A stretch of DNA of 64,000 nucleotides, from the NCBI RefSeq assembly GCF_000016165.1, contig NC_009253.1, forward strand, positions 2,266,332 to 2,330,331, in the 5' to 3' direction. Below the pieces are notes generated by a model, which saw only the letters and a list, made by a program, of their open reading frames with translations, was not told the DNA's origin and did no database searches. The position numbers and the translations under genes are program-made. This DNA comes from Desulforamulus reducens MI-1 (lineage in GTDB: Bacteria > Bacillota > Desulfotomaculia > Desulfotomaculales > Desulfotomaculaceae). Shown in pieces: positions 1 through 8,994 of the stretch (within the stretch, counting starts at the first letter, position 1; each line of letters begins with the position of its first letter).

Positions 1-935
1 ACCTGATGATTAATTTGCTCAATGGTTAAGGCTTGTTTATTTTTTAAACGGTCTATGCCACCGTCCAACTCAAGAATTTGTTCTTTTAAGAGACTGATTG
101 ACGCTTCTATTTTAAGGAACTCAGACTTAGCTTGAGTGATTTCTTCCTCAAGGGCTGGTCTTTCATCCTTGTATTCTAGTTTTAAACTTTCCAGTTGGCT
201 TGCCAAATCATTAACTTTAACTGAAAGATCATCCCAATCCCTTTTGTACAAAGATAATTCCAAGTTCCAGGCCTGCTCATATAGCATTTTATATTGCTTC
301 GCCTTCTCAGCCTGTTCTGCCAGTGGGTCGATGCGTCCCGACAATTCGTTGATAATATCGGAAACCCTGTTTAAATCCTGCTGCGCGGAAGTTAGTTTCC
401 GCAGGGCCTCTTCCTTTCGGTGTCGGTATTTTACAATGCCTGCCGCTTCTTCAATGATAGAGCGTCTTTCCTCGGGCCTGCTGCTTAAAATTTCATCGAC
501 TTTACCTTGCCCAATAAGAGAGTAGGCCCCGCGGCCTAAACCGGTATCCATAAATAGTGCATGGATATCCTTAAGCCTGCAGGGCACCTTGTTAATCAAG
601 TACTCACTTTCTCCAGAACGGTATAAGCGCCGTGTAACTGATACTTCCTCATAGGGCAGGGAGAACATTTTTGCCGTATTATCTAATGTTAAAGTCACTT
701 CTGCCAAACCAACAGGTTTTCTTTTAGCACTGCCGGCAAAGATCACATCTTCCATGCGACCGCCCCTTAGAGAAGAAGCCCTCTGTTCACCCAGGCACCA
801 GCTTATGGCATCCGAAATATTACTTTTCCCACTCCCGTTGGGACCCACAACAACGGACAAGCCAGAATGCAACTCTAACTTAACACGGTCACCAAAGGAC
901 TTAAAGCCCTGTATATCCATTCTTTTTAAAACCAA
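1..935 (-). CDS. smc: Chromosome segregation protein Smc, N-terminal part (cut by window edge)
   Basis: The N-terminal ~311 residues of the SMC ATPase, which condenses and segregates the chromosome with ScpA/ScpB. The protein opens VLKRMDIQGFKSFGDR and has the Walker A motif GPNGSGKS near residue 35 and a Q-loop (LIGQGKV) near residue 145. After about residue 170 it becomes a charged coiled coil that runs off the window. I place the start at a TTG (933-935) because AGGGGG lies 7 bases upstream and the family begins this way; an in-frame ATG at 918-920 would remove five family residues. It is the last visible gene of the fab-rnc-smc group, 26 bases after rnc. The C-terminal head and the signature motif lie outside the window. 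Confidence 0.95.
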   Translation of the reverse strand, partial: MVLKRMDIQGFKSFGDRVKLELHSGLSVVVGPNGSGKSNISDAISWCLGEQRASSLRGGRMEDVIFAGSAKRKPVGLAEVTLTLDNTAKMFSLPYEEVSVTRRLYRSGESEYLINKVPCRLKDIHALFMDTGLGRGAYSLIGQGKVDEILSSRPEERRSIIEEAAGIVKYRHRKEEALRKLTSAQQDLNRVSDIINELSGRIDPLAEQAEKAKQYKMLYEQAWNLELSLYKRDWDDLSVKVNDLASQLESLKLEYKDERPALEEEITQAKSEFLKIEASISLLKEQILELDGGIDRLKNKQALTIEQINHQ

Positions 936-961
936 TGCTCTGCCCCCTGTAGTCCGTTTCT

Positions 962-1714
962 TTATCGGATTGGTCCAGCTGATTTATGGCCGGATTTTCC
1001 CATGCCTTCAAGATGCTGAAAGGCATCCTTTGCTGCCTGTTGTTCAGCTTCTTTTTTAGAGTGACCGCTCCCCTTACCGATGACCTTTCCTTTGTAGATC
1101 ACCCCGGCTGTAAAGGTTTTGTCATGATCGGGGCCGGATTCATCCATGATGGTGTAGGTTAAGGGGTCTGGAGATGATTGTTGCAGTATTTCTTGTAATT
1201 CTGTTTTATAATCCCTATCCAATCTTCCAGCCACAACATCGTCGATAATAGAACTGAGGCAGTTTAAAACAAAATGTCTGGAAATTTCCAACCCCTGATC
1301 CAAATAAATAGCACCCAGTAATGCCTCAAAGGCATCAGCCAAGATGGATGGCCGCTCCCTGCCGCCGGAACGTTCTTCTCCACGCCCCATGCGCAGGCAA
1401 CGGCCCAGGTCCAATCCCCGGGCTACCTTTGCCAAGGAGGGCTCACATACTGAAGATGCCCTCATTTTCGTTAGCTCGCCTTCAGTTCGATCTGGGAACA
1501 TTTTATATAAGTGTTCACTGATAATCAGCTCTAAAACTGCATCCCCTAAAAATTCTAATCTTTGATTATGACACAAACCATGCCCCCTGTTTTCATGAAC
1601 ACAAGAACTATGCGTTAGTGCCTGTATCAGCAGTGTAGGATTATGCCACTTAAAACCCAAACGTGTTTTCAGGCGATTAGCTTGCTCGTCTTGTTTAGAC
1701 AAATGAATCACCAC
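962..1714 (-). CDS. rnc: Ribonuclease III
   Basis: Double-strand-specific RNase III of 250 residues, the usual size. The catalytic signature NQRLEFLGDAVLEL is near residue 50, the second acidic helix (LADAFEALLGAIYLD) near residue 125, and a C-terminal double-stranded RNA-binding domain covers about 165-240 (AGVIYKGKVIGKGSG, then KKEAEQQAAKDA). It matures rRNA and degrades structured RNAs in the cytoplasm. The start is GTG, directly followed by a second GTG; the stop of fabF is only 4 bases upstream, so translation is probably coupled. The rnc-smc adjacency is conserved in Firmicutes. Confidence 0.95.
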   Translation of the reverse strand: MVIHLSKQDEQANRLKTRLGFKWHNPTLLIQALTHSSCVHENRGHGLCHNQRLEFLGDAVLELIISEHLYKMFPDRTEGELTKMRASSVCEPSLAKVARGLDLGRCLRMGRGEERSGGRERPSILADAFEALLGAIYLDQGLEISRHFVLNCLSSIIDDVVAGRLDRDYKTELQEILQQSSPDPLTYTIMDESGPDHDKTFTAGVIYKGKVIGKGSGHSKKEAEQQAAKDAFQHLEGMGKSGHKSAGPIR

Positions 1715-1718
1715 AGCT

Positions 1719-2960
1719 CTAAAAATTAAACTTTTTAAAGGCCAGTGTTACGTTATGTCCCCCGAAGCCAAAGGAGTTAGAAAGTGCCACATCGACATTC
1801 ATTTCTCTGGCCTCATTGGGTACAAAATCCAAATCACAATCAGGATCAGGGTTTTCATAGTTAATGGTAGGCGGTACCATACTATTTTTAATGGTTAGAA
1901 TGGAGGCCATTCCTTCTATGGCTCCAGCTGCTCCCAGCATGTGCCCGGTCATGGACTTGGTTGAGCTTACCACTAACTTATAGGCATGTTCTCCAAATAC
2001 TTTTTTAATAGCCCCAACCTCCGCCACATCCCCTACGGGAGTAGAAGTACCATGGGCGTTGATATACTGAACATCCTCCGGTTTTAATCCTGCATCTTCC
2101 AGAGCCATGCGCATAGCTGATGATGCACCATATCCTTCCGGGTCTGGAGCGGTAATATGGTAAGCATCGCAGGTACTACCATAACCTACGATTTCAGCAT
2201 AGATATGAGCTCCCCGTTTTTGAGCATGTTCCAGCGTTTCCAGCACCAGCATGGCTGCACCCTCACCCATAACAAACCCGTCCCGATTAGCATCAAAGGG
2301 TCTGCTAGCTTGCTCGGGTTCATCATTATTAGTTGTCATGGCCTTGGCAGCACAGAATCCTGCTACGGCCAGGGGTGTAATCGGTGCCTCCGTTCCACCA
2401 GTGATCACAACCTCAGCATTACCCCTTTGAATTAGCTTAAAGGCATCGCCTATGGCATTACCACTGGAAGCGCAAGCAGTAATGGTTGTAATGTTGGGAC
2501 CCCTTAGACCAAATTTAATGGCGATCTGGCCTGCCGCCATATTGGCAATCATCATGGGGATCAGGAAGGGACTAATCCGGTTAGGTCCCCGGTTTACCAA
2601 TACCTTGCATTGTTCCTCAAAGGTTTCCATTCCACCAATACCAGAGCCAACGATAACACCGGTATGGTCCTTATCCAAAGCCTCCAAGTCAAGACCCGCA
2701 TCTTCTATGGCCATGGCCGCTGAAACCACTGCATATTGGGAAAACTTGTCCATACGACGGGCCTCTTTTTTATCTAGATACTTAGAGTAATCAAAATCCT
2801 TTACCTCACCCGCTATTTGGGTGGAGTATTCGGACGGGTCGAACCTGGTGATTCTGGCAATTCCAGAAACACCCGAAGTAAGTGCAGTCCAGAATTTGTC
2901 CAGCCCGGTGCCCACAGGGGAGATTACTCCCAGACCGGTTACAACAACCCGTTTTGACAA
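1719..2960 (-). CDS. fabF: 3-oxoacyl-ACP synthase II
   Basis: Beta-ketoacyl-ACP synthase II (KAS II), which condenses malonyl-ACP with acyl-ACP during fatty acid elongation. At 413 residues it is full length. The catalytic triad is visible: Cys163 in [13 protein letters not shown], His in [11 protein letters not shown] near 303, and His in [13 protein letters not shown] near 340. The start is TTG, with AAGGAGG 6-7 bases upstream. A terminator-like hairpin separates it from acpP, so it may be transcribed partly apart from the main fab operon, although the order acpP-fabF is kept. I saw no convincing promoter of its own. Confidence 0.96.
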   Translation of the reverse strand: MSKRVVVTGLGVISPVGTGLDKFWTALTSGVSGIARITRFDPSEYSTQIAGEVKDFDYSKYLDKKEARRMDKFSQYAVVSAAMAIEDAGLDLEALDKDHTGVIVGSGIGGMETFEEQCKVLVNRGPNRISPFLIPMMIANMAAGQIAIKFGLRGPNITTITACASSGNAIGDAFKLIQRGNAEVVITGGTEAPITPLAVAGFCAAKAMTTNNDEPEQASRPFDANRDGFVMGEGAAMLVLETLEHAQKRGAHIYAEIVGYGSTCDAYHITAPDPEGYGASSAMRMALEDAGLKPEDVQYINAHGTSTPVGDVAEVGAIKKVFGEHAYKLVVSSTKSMTGHMLGAAGAIEGMASILTIKNSMVPPTINYENPDPDCDLDFVPNEAREMNVDVALSNSFGFGGHNVTLAFKKFNF

Positions 2961-3091
2961 AATAACTTCCTCCTTACATTTTGAAAAAAGCTTAGCACTT
3001 TATACCCTTGGTTCACCGCCCTACAAGCATTATAAATATACTAGGGATTAAACCATCGGAGGCCTTTACTTTTCCTATACTTTCTTGTGAA

Positions 3092-3121
3092 AAAAGTCCC
3101 GGTTTTAATGCCGGGACTTTT
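3092..3121 (-). terminator. Terminator downstream of acpP
   Basis: An 11-bp perfect stem (AAAAGTCCCGG paired with CCGGGACTTTT) with an 8-base loop, followed on the minus strand by a run of T. It sits 8 bases after the acpP stop, so it should stop or reduce transcription into fabF, and may keep ACP mRNA more abundant than the downstream genes. Confidence 0.8.
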
Positions 3122-3129
3122 AACCAAAA

Positions 3130-3354
3130 CTACTGGCGGTCCTGAATAAACTTAACGGCATCGCCTACAGTGCGAATTTTTTCTGCCTCTTCATCAGGGA
3201 TTTCCAGACCGAATTCTTCTTCTAAAGCCATTACTAACTCAACAATATCAAGAGAATCAGCGCCCAGATCATCCACAAAAGAAGCTTCCATTTTTACTTC
3301 AGCTTCCTCAACACCCAGTTGATCCACAATAATTGCTTTAACCTTATCAAACAT
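3130..3354 (-). CDS. acpP: Acyl carrier protein
   Basis: An acidic 74-residue ACP that carries growing acyl chains on 4'-phosphopantetheine. The attachment serine is Ser34 in [10 protein letters not shown], followed by the typical helix II ([17 protein letters not shown]). The ATG start has GGGGGTG upstream. It lies between fabG and fabF, as in many Firmicutes, and is followed by its own terminator. Confidence 0.97.
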   Translation of the reverse strand: MFDKVKAIIVDQLGVEEAEVKMEASFVDDLGADSLDIVELVMALEEEFGLEIPDEEAEKIRTVGDAVKFIQDRQ

Positions 3355-3424
3355 ATCTTCACCCCCTTCCGGGATATTAAATCTTTAGCTCTAATAATGA
3401 ATATCGAGGCGATAGCCACGACAG

Positions 3425-4168
3425 TTACATTGCAATTCCACCATCAATGCCAATGACCTGACCTGTAATGTAGCCACAGAAGTCGCTGGCCAGAAAAGCA
3501 ACCATACTGGCCACATCTTCCGGTGACCCTAAGCGGTTTAAGGCGATGGAAGATACCATCTTTTCCCTGGCTTCAGAGGTTAAATGTTCCGTCATATCCG
3601 TCATAATAAAGCCTGGGGCCACCGCATTTACCGTAATATTACGGGGACCCAGCTCTTTGGCCATTGATTTGGTAAGGCCAATTAAGCCAGCCTTAGCCGC
3701 AGAGTAGTTTGCTTGACCGGCGTTACCATATTGACCCACCACCGAAGAAACATTAATAATACGACCTGAACGGGCCTTCACCATTGGTCGGGCCACTGCT
3801 TTAATGGTATTAAAAGCGGATTTTAGGTTAACTGACAATACAGAATCCCAATCTTCCTCTTTCATTCTCAGGATTAAATTATCCCGGGTAATCCCTGCAT
3901 TATTCACTAGGATGTTAACTTTTCCAAACTCCGCCAACGTAGCAGCCACCATTTCCTGTACCTGTTGGGCATCTGATACATCTGCTTTGTAAACTAATAC
4001 CCGTCGACCCATCTCACGAATGGCAGCGGCGGTTTCTTCCGCAGCCTCAGTACGACCAGCATAGTTTACCACGATATCTGCCTGGGCTCCGGCCAGGGCC
4101 AGGGCAATGGCTTTACCGATTCCCCGAGATGCTCCAGTGACAATAGCAACTTTACCATTCAGAAACAT
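3425..4168 (-). CDS. fabG: 3-oxoacyl-ACP reductase
   Basis: NADPH-dependent 3-ketoacyl-ACP reductase (short-chain dehydrogenase) of 247 residues. It has the nucleotide motif TGASRGIG near residue 13, NNAG near 90, and the Ser-Tyr-Lys catalytic set (Ser in NVSSVVGQ, Tyr and Lys in YSAAKAG near 152-156). I start it at the ATG at 4166-4168, which has AAGGAGG well placed upstream; a longer frame adding nine residues would begin inside fabD and lacks this site. The ATG follows the fabD stop by one base, so the two are translationally coupled. Confidence 0.96.
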   Translation of the reverse strand: MFLNGKVAIVTGASRGIGKAIALALAGAQADIVVNYAGRTEAAEETAAAIREMGRRVLVYKADVSDAQQVQEMVAATLAEFGKVNILVNNAGITRDNLILRMKEEDWDSVLSVNLKSAFNTIKAVARPMVKARSGRIINVSSVVGQYGNAGQANYSAAKAGLIGLTKSMAKELGPRNITVNAVAPGFIMTDMTEHLTSEAREKMVSSIALNRLGSPEDVASMVAFLASDFCGYITGQVIGIDGGIAM

Positions 4169-4169
4169 T

Positions 4170-5114
4170 TTAGCCAACCTCCTTGAACAGTGCAAGGACT
4201 TTTTCCAAGCTTGCCAAATCTTCCAGGTTGCTAGTGGTTATTTCCTTAGAAATTTTCTTAACCAAACCGCAGAGAACTTTACCTGGTCCTAATTCCACCA
4301 AGGTATTAATTCCCTCAGTAGCCATCCTTTGAATGCTGTCTTCCCAAAGAACTGCACCGGATACCTGTTTAGCCAGGGACTGTTTTACTTCTTGTACTGT
4401 CCTTACATAATCAGCACTGACATTGGCTATAACTGGAATTGCCGGATCACAAATCTCTATTTCTTCCAGTATTGGGGCTAGTCTTTCACCTGCCGGGCGC
4501 ATAAGACTGGAATGGAAAGGACCACTGACAGCTAGGGCAATGGCTCTTTTGGCACCAGCGGCACGGCACAGCTCCATTGCCTGCTGTAATGCTTCTTGTT
4601 CCCCGGCTATAACCACTTGACCTGGGCAGTTGAAATTTACTGGTTCAACCACCCCATGGGACGAGGCCTCCAGGCAACAGGCAACTACCTTCTCTCTGGC
4701 CAAACCAAGAACCGCTGCCATTCCACCGGACCCAACAGGAGCCGCCTCCTGCATAAACAGGCCCCTCTGACGAACAACCTTAACGGCATCCGAAAAATGG
4801 ACTGAACCGGCGGCCACCAGGGCAGAGTATTCGCCCAGACTGTGCCCGGCCAGCACCGAGGGAAGTATGCCGCATTCCTGTTGCAACACCCTCAGGGCTG
4901 CCACACTAACTGCCAATAGGGCAGGCTGAGTATTCACAGTGCTATTGAGTTCTTCAACTGGTCCCTCAAAGCATAATTTTGTTAATCCAAAGCCTAACGA
5001 ATCGTCTGCCTCTTCCATGGTTTCACGAACTACTTGAAAGTTATTATATAACTCCCTGCCCATGCCCACATACTGGGAACCCTGGCCCGGGAAAACAAAT
5101 GCTACCTTAGTCAA
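4170..5114 (-). CDS. fabD: Malonyl-CoA:ACP transacylase
   Basis: Transfers malonyl groups from CoA to ACP. It is 314 residues long, with the N-terminal motif VFPGQGSQYVGMG, the nucleophile Ser92 in GHSLGEYSAL and the catalytic His in SGPFHSSLM near 200. The start is TTG, three bases after the fabK stop, with GGAGGTG overlapping the end of fabK. It is a member of the fapR-controlled operon. Confidence 0.96.
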   Translation of the reverse strand: MTKVAFVFPGQGSQYVGMGRELYNNFQVVRETMEEADDSLGFGLTKLCFEGPVEELNSTVNTQPALLAVSVAALRVLQQECGILPSVLAGHSLGEYSALVAAGSVHFSDAVKVVRQRGLFMQEAAPVGSGGMAAVLGLAREKVVACCLEASSHGVVEPVNFNCPGQVVIAGEQEALQQAMELCRAAGAKRAIALAVSGPFHSSLMRPAGERLAPILEEIEICDPAIPVIANVSADYVRTVQEVKQSLAKQVSGAVLWEDSIQRMATEGINTLVELGPGKVLCGLVKKISKEITTSNLEDLASLEKVLALFKEVG

Positions 5115-5117
5115 TTT

Positions 5118-6065
5118 CTAAAATTCACCTCCAGCTAACCGCGCTAATACTTGCTCTGCACCACCAATAATTTCCTGAATGATCTCTTCGGCCGGTTCTA
5201 TTTTTTTAACCATACCACAAATCTGCCCAGCCATTACAGAACCTTGCTGGATATCACCTTCTACCATGGCCATGCGAAGACGTCCAACCCCCAATTTCTC
5301 CAATTCTTCAAGGGAAGCACCCTGACGCTCTCTCTCTTCAAAATGCCTAGTCAGCTTATTACGAATAACCCGTACCGGGTGCCCTGTACTACGGCCAGTA
5401 ACAACGGTTTCGCGGTCTCTGGCTTTAATCAAGATGTTTTTTACATTATCGTGGACGGTACATTCCGTAGCACACATGAAACGTGTACCCATTTGAATCC
5501 CCTGTGCACCTAGGGCCAACGCAGCTACCAATCCTCTGCCATCAAAGAAACCTCCTGCGGCAATAACCGGAATGTCTACGGCATCCACCACCTGGGGAAC
5601 CAGTGGCATGGTATGCAGTTCTCCAATGTGACCCCCGGATTCTCCTCCCTCGGCAATCAAGGCATCCACCCCAGCTTTAGCCATACGCTGGGCTAGGGCC
5701 ACAGAGGGAACAACAGGTATCACCTTAGTACCAACCTCTTTCAATGCGGGAACATATTTTCCGGGGTTGCCTGCACCAGTGGTAACCAGCGAAACCCTTT
5801 CATCAATAATTAATTGCATGTTTTGTTCCACAAAGGGGGACATCAACATAATGTTAACCCCAAAGGGTTTGTTCGTTAGTTTTTTGGCCAACCAAATCTG
5901 TTCCTCCAACCACTCGGTTGGCGCATGACCAGACCCAATAATGCCAAGTCCACCAGCTTCTGATACCGCAGCAGCCAGCTCAGCAGTGGAGACCCAGGCC
6001 ATACCCCCTTGCAAAATTGGGTACTCAATCCCTAGTAAATCACACAATTTCGTTTTTATCTTCAA
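5118..6065 (-). CDS. fabK: Enoyl-ACP reductase II (FMN type)
   Basis: A 315-residue flavoprotein of the nitronate monooxygenase/FabK family, which reduces enoyl-ACP at the last step of each elongation cycle. Visible features are the N-terminal PILQGGMAW, the glycine-rich EGGESGGHIG near residue 140, IPVIAAGGFFDGRG near 170 and GAQGIQMGTRF near 190, all typical of the FMN-binding TIM barrel. Its place between fabH and fabD argues for FabK over a nitronate monooxygenase. No fabI or fabL is in the window. The start is TTG, four bases after the fabH stop. Confidence 0.93.
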   Translation of the reverse strand: MKIKTKLCDLLGIEYPILQGGMAWVSTAELAAAVSEAGGLGIIGSGHAPTEWLEEQIWLAKKLTNKPFGVNIMLMSPFVEQNMQLIIDERVSLVTTGAGNPGKYVPALKEVGTKVIPVVPSVALAQRMAKAGVDALIAEGGESGGHIGELHTMPLVPQVVDAVDIPVIAAGGFFDGRGLVAALALGAQGIQMGTRFMCATECTVHDNVKNILIKARDRETVVTGRSTGHPVRVIRNKLTRHFEERERQGASLEELEKLGVGRLRMAMVEGDIQQGSVMAGQICGMVKKIEPAEEIIQEIIGGAEQVLARLAGGEF

Positions 6066-6069
6066 GTAC

Positions 6070-7077
6070 CTATCCCTCCCTGTCTCTCCACTTCAGTACA
6101 ACTCCACCAGAGGTTAAACCAGCCCCAAAGGCCACCATCACAAGGTTATCTCCAGCCTTCACACGACCCGAATGAACGGCTTCGGCCAGAGCAATGGGTA
6201 TAGAAGCAGAAGAGGTGTTTCCATAGCGATCTAAATTCACAGCCACTTTATCCATTGGCAAACGTAATTTTTTAGCAGCGTGCTCAATAATCCGCATGTT
6301 GGCCTGGTGTGGAATTAACAGATCAATATCACTCAGTTCCAAATTTGCTGCCTTTAAAAGGGTTAAGGACGCTTCCTCCATTACCCGTACTGCATAGCGA
6401 AAAACTTCTTTACCATTCATGTGTATGTAATGCAGCTTTTTCTCAACAGTGACCGGATCCGCAGGCATTTTTGAACCACCAGCCGGGATATACAGGTGTT
6501 CCCAACCTGCTCCCTCAGCACTCAACTTGCTGGCCAAAACTCCTTCATCAGAACTCACTGGTCCCACCACAACGGCCCCTGCACCATCACCAAATAAAAC
6601 ACAAGTATTCCGATCATCCCAGTTTACCACCTTCGACAAAACCTCAGAACCAATAACAAGAACATGTTTCATGGCTCCGGTAGCAATAAACTGTGTCGCA
6701 ATACTAAGACCATATACAAAACCAGAACAACCTGCTTCTAGGTCAAAGGCCCCCGCCTTTGTTGCACCTAGTTCCTGTTGAACCAGACAGGCCCCTGCGG
6801 GTATGATCATATCCTTAGAACAAGTAGTTAATATAATTAAGTCCAGTTCCTCCGGCTTTATCCCGGCATGCTCCAGCGCCCTTCTGGATGCTATGGTTGC
6901 CAGATCCGACGTGGATTTTCCTGGTTCGGCTATTCTACGTTCCTTTATCCCGGTACGGGACTTTATCCATTCGTCACTGGTATCCACTATTTTTTCTAAC
7001 TCTTTATTGGTAAGTATTCGTTCAGGCACATAACTCCCCACACCTAGGATGCCCGCTCGAATCAGGTGGTTGGGCAT
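6070..7077 (-). CDS. fabH: 3-oxoacyl-ACP synthase III
   Basis: KAS III, which starts fatty acid synthesis by condensing an acyl-CoA with malonyl-ACP. It has 335 residues. The catalytic Cys117 is in DLEAGCSGFVYGL, with His in LIPHQANMRI near 255 and Asn in YGNTSSASIP near 285. The ATG directly abuts the plsX stop codon. Downstream neighbours are fabK and fabD. Confidence 0.96.
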   Translation of the reverse strand: MPNHLIRAGILGVGSYVPERILTNKELEKIVDTSDEWIKSRTGIKERRIAEPGKSTSDLATIASRRALEHAGIKPEELDLIILTTCSKDMIIPAGACLVQQELGATKAGAFDLEAGCSGFVYGLSIATQFIATGAMKHVLVIGSEVLSKVVNWDDRNTCVLFGDGAGAVVVGPVSSDEGVLASKLSAEGAGWEHLYIPAGGSKMPADPVTVEKKLHYIHMNGKEVFRYAVRVMEEASLTLLKAANLELSDIDLLIPHQANMRIIEHAAKKLRLPMDKVAVNLDRYGNTSSASIPIALAEAVHSGRVKAGDNLVMVAFGAGLTSGGVVLKWRDREG

Positions 7078-8079
7078 TTACTCCTCTACCCCCTTATCAT
7101 TTTCCAAACTTTCTTTAATGGCTGGAACCAGACCCTGTTCCACAGTTTCCTTTGCCACTCGCAGGGCATTTTTAATAGCTCTAGCCCTCGAACTCCCATG
7201 ACAAATCACCGAGACACCATTGACACCCAGTAGAGGTGCACCTCCATATTCAGCATAATCCATGCGCCGCTTAAAACTACCCAGCATATGCATAATGCGC
7301 TCATTACCGATAATATCTTCAAGTCTGCCCAATTCTTGCTTAAACATCCCCAGTATGCTCATGGCCAAACCCTCGGCAGATTTTAAAATAACGTTTCCTA
7401 CAAAGCCGTCGCATACAGCCACATCACTGCCACCTAGGAAAAGGTCTCTGCCTTCAACATTCCCTACAAAGTTAATACTAGTTTTCTGTAACATTTGATA
7501 GGAGGCAATTGTCAATTCATTGCCCTTGGTTTCTTCAGCTCCAATATTTACAAGACCAACCTTTGGTGAAGGAAGCCCTAGGACCCTTTCCGCATAGAGG
7601 GATCCCATAACAGCAAACTGCTTTAAATGCTTAGGACGACAATCTACATTGGCACCGGCGTCTAACAGCACCACTACACCCTTTGCGGTTGGCAGTAATG
7701 TACTGATGGCCGGACGGTCTACACCGGAAATTCGACCTAAAATAAATAAGGAAGAAGCCATTTGAGCTCCTGTGCTTCCCGCAGAAACCACAGCATCAGC
7801 AACACCTTCCTTAACCAGTTGGGTTGCCACAACAATGGATGAGTTCTTCTTTTTACGAATGGCACTAACAGGATGTTCTTCCATTCCTACCACCTCCGGT
7901 GCGTGAACAATGGAAATTAAACCTCCTGCTTCATCCCCATCCAGTTCCTTTTGTATTTTTTCCTGGTCCCCAACCAATAGAATATGGACCCCTAATTCTT
8001 GGGCTGCATCCCTAGCACCCCGAATAATCTCCATAGGTGCATGATCGCCACCCATTGCGTCCAAAGCTATCTTTATCAC
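7078..8079 (-). CDS. plsX: Phosphate acyltransferase PlsX
   Basis: Makes acyl-phosphate from acyl-ACP for phospholipid synthesis by the PlsX/PlsY route. At 333 residues it is full length, with the N-terminal signature IALDAMGGDHAP and internal VVSAGSTGAQMA and DGFVGNVILK. The GTG start overlaps the fapR stop by 4 bases, giving tight coupling with the regulator that senses malonyl-CoA. The order fapR-plsX-fab matches other Firmicutes. Confidence 0.96.
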   Translation of the reverse strand: MIKIALDAMGGDHAPMEIIRGARDAAQELGVHILLVGDQEKIQKELDGDEAGGLISIVHAPEVVGMEEHPVSAIRKKKNSSIVVATQLVKEGVADAVVSAGSTGAQMASSLFILGRISGVDRPAISTLLPTAKGVVVLLDAGANVDCRPKHLKQFAVMGSLYAERVLGLPSPKVGLVNIGAEETKGNELTIASYQMLQKTSINFVGNVEGRDLFLGGSDVAVCDGFVGNVILKSAEGLAMSILGMFKQELGRLEDIIGNERIMHMLGSFKRRMDYAEYGGAPLLGVNGVSVICHGSSRARAIKNALRVAKETVEQGLVPAIKESLENDKGVEE

Positions 8080-8648
8080 TGGTTCCCCTCCTCTTCCAGG
8101 GCAAATACCGTATAAACCCCTTCAAAAACCTCTGATCCTTCCACCCGGGAAATAACCCTGACTATAGTTTTGTTTCCTGTTTGACGACTAATTTCTGCCC
8201 GACAAATAACCATATCCCCCACTTTAACCTGATGTTTAAAGCGTACTCTGGCGGCGCCTGTTAAAGCAATCTCTGCGTCAATTATAGCCACAGCCAATGA
8301 GTTTGCCTGGGCAAATAAGTGGTGACCCCTTGCTACTAAATTTTTCCGAAAGGCCATTTCTGGCGTAATCCTTAAATGGGATACACCAAAACGTCCCACT
8401 TTAATTTCCTGCAGATCCCCAACCAACTCGTCGCTCCCCAGCGAGCGAACGAAATCATTGGTTTTCAAGGCAGTTTTCATCCGCTCCCGCAATTCAGGAA
8501 TATTTAGTTCAGACCTATCCAATCGTATGGTCTGAATGCTAACCCCAAATAACCTTGCCAGTTCCTCATCCTTAAGAAGAGGATTATGCTCAAGACATAT
8601 AGCTAATTCTTTTTGTCTATGATTTTTTCCGCTGCCACGTCTAGCCAT
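8076..8648 (-). CDS. fapR: Fatty acid biosynthesis repressor FapR
   Basis: A 190-residue transcription factor. The N-terminal helix-turn-helix covers about residues 15-55 (LKDEELARLFGVSIQTIRLDR), followed by a hot-dog thioesterase-like domain that in this family binds malonyl-CoA and releases the repressor from DNA. It heads the plsX-fabHKDG-acpP operon. A perfect operator lies 16 bases upstream of its ATG, on its own promoter, so autoregulation of the whole operon is expected. Confidence 0.95.
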   Translation of the reverse strand: MARRGSGKNHRQKELAICLEHNPLLKDEELARLFGVSIQTIRLDRSELNIPELRERMKTALKTNDFVRSLGSDELVGDLQEIKVGRFGVSHLRITPEMAFRKNLVARGHHLFAQANSLAVAIIDAEIALTGAARVRFKHQVKVGDMVICRAEISRQTGNKTIVRVISRVEGSEVFEGVYTVFALEEEGNQ

Positions 8649-8664
8649 GCAACCACCACTACAT

Positions 8665-8685
8665 AATTAGTACCTGGTACTAATT
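8665..8685 (-). promoter_or_regulatory. FapR operator
   Basis: A perfect 10-bp inverted repeat around one central base (AATTAGTACC, one base, GGTACTAATT). It matches the known FapR box core TTAGTACC..GGTACTAA. It overlaps the downstream edge of the fapR -10 box, a classic repression position. It is the only such site I found in the window. Confidence 0.93.
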
Positions 8686-8711
8686 ATAACCAGATACCTT
8701 CTTGATTGCAA
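8683..8711 (-). promoter_or_regulatory. Sigma-A promoter of fapR operon
   Basis: On the minus strand, a -35 box TTGCAA (8706-8711) and a -10 box TATAAT (8683-8688) are separated by exactly 17 bases. The -10 box runs into the FapR operator. This should be the main promoter for fapR-plsX-fab. Confidence 0.88.
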
Positions 8712-8744
8712 ATCATTTCTTTTATTTCTCCTAAAAAATGTAAA

Positions 8745-8772
8745 AACCCTTTCTCTAATTAGAGAAAGGGTT
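8745..8772 (-). terminator. Terminator after rpmF
   Basis: A perfect 12-bp stem (AACCCTTTCTCT with its complement) around AATT, followed on the minus strand by TTTTT. It lies 10 bases after the rpmF stop and separates the DUF177-rpmF unit from the fapR promoter. Confidence 0.9.
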
Positions 8773-8781
8773 GCTTTAACA

Positions 8782-8964
8782 TTACTTGTTAGCAGCGATT
8801 ACTTCACGGTTTTTGTAGTAACCACATTCAGGGCAGAGATGATGCGGTTGGATTAGCGCATGGCACTGCGGGCAGGCTACCAGGCTGGGGGCTTCTAATT
8901 TCATGTTCATAGCCCGGCGCTGTCTTCCCCGGTGCTTAGCAAGTTTCCTTTTCGGTACACCCAT
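8782..8964 (-). CDS. rpmF: 50S ribosomal protein L32
   Basis: A 60-residue zinc-binding L32 with the basic N-terminus GVPKRKLAKHRGRQRRA and two Cys pairs (CPQC near 32, CPEC near 48). The ATG has AAGGGGGTG upstream. It is cotranscribed with the DUF177 protein, a pairing conserved across bacteria, directly upstream of the lipid operon. Confidence 0.97.
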   Translation of the reverse strand: MGVPKRKLAKHRGRQRRAMNMKLEAPSLVACPQCHALIQPHHLCPECGYYKNREVIAANK

Positions 8965-8994
8965 TTTCTTACACCCCCTTCAAAAAGTAAAAAC

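Noticed and set aside
136-525. Long plus-strand frame over smc.
   Set aside because: It is the antisense shadow of the Smc ATPase and coiled-coil coding sequence, with no ribosome-binding site.
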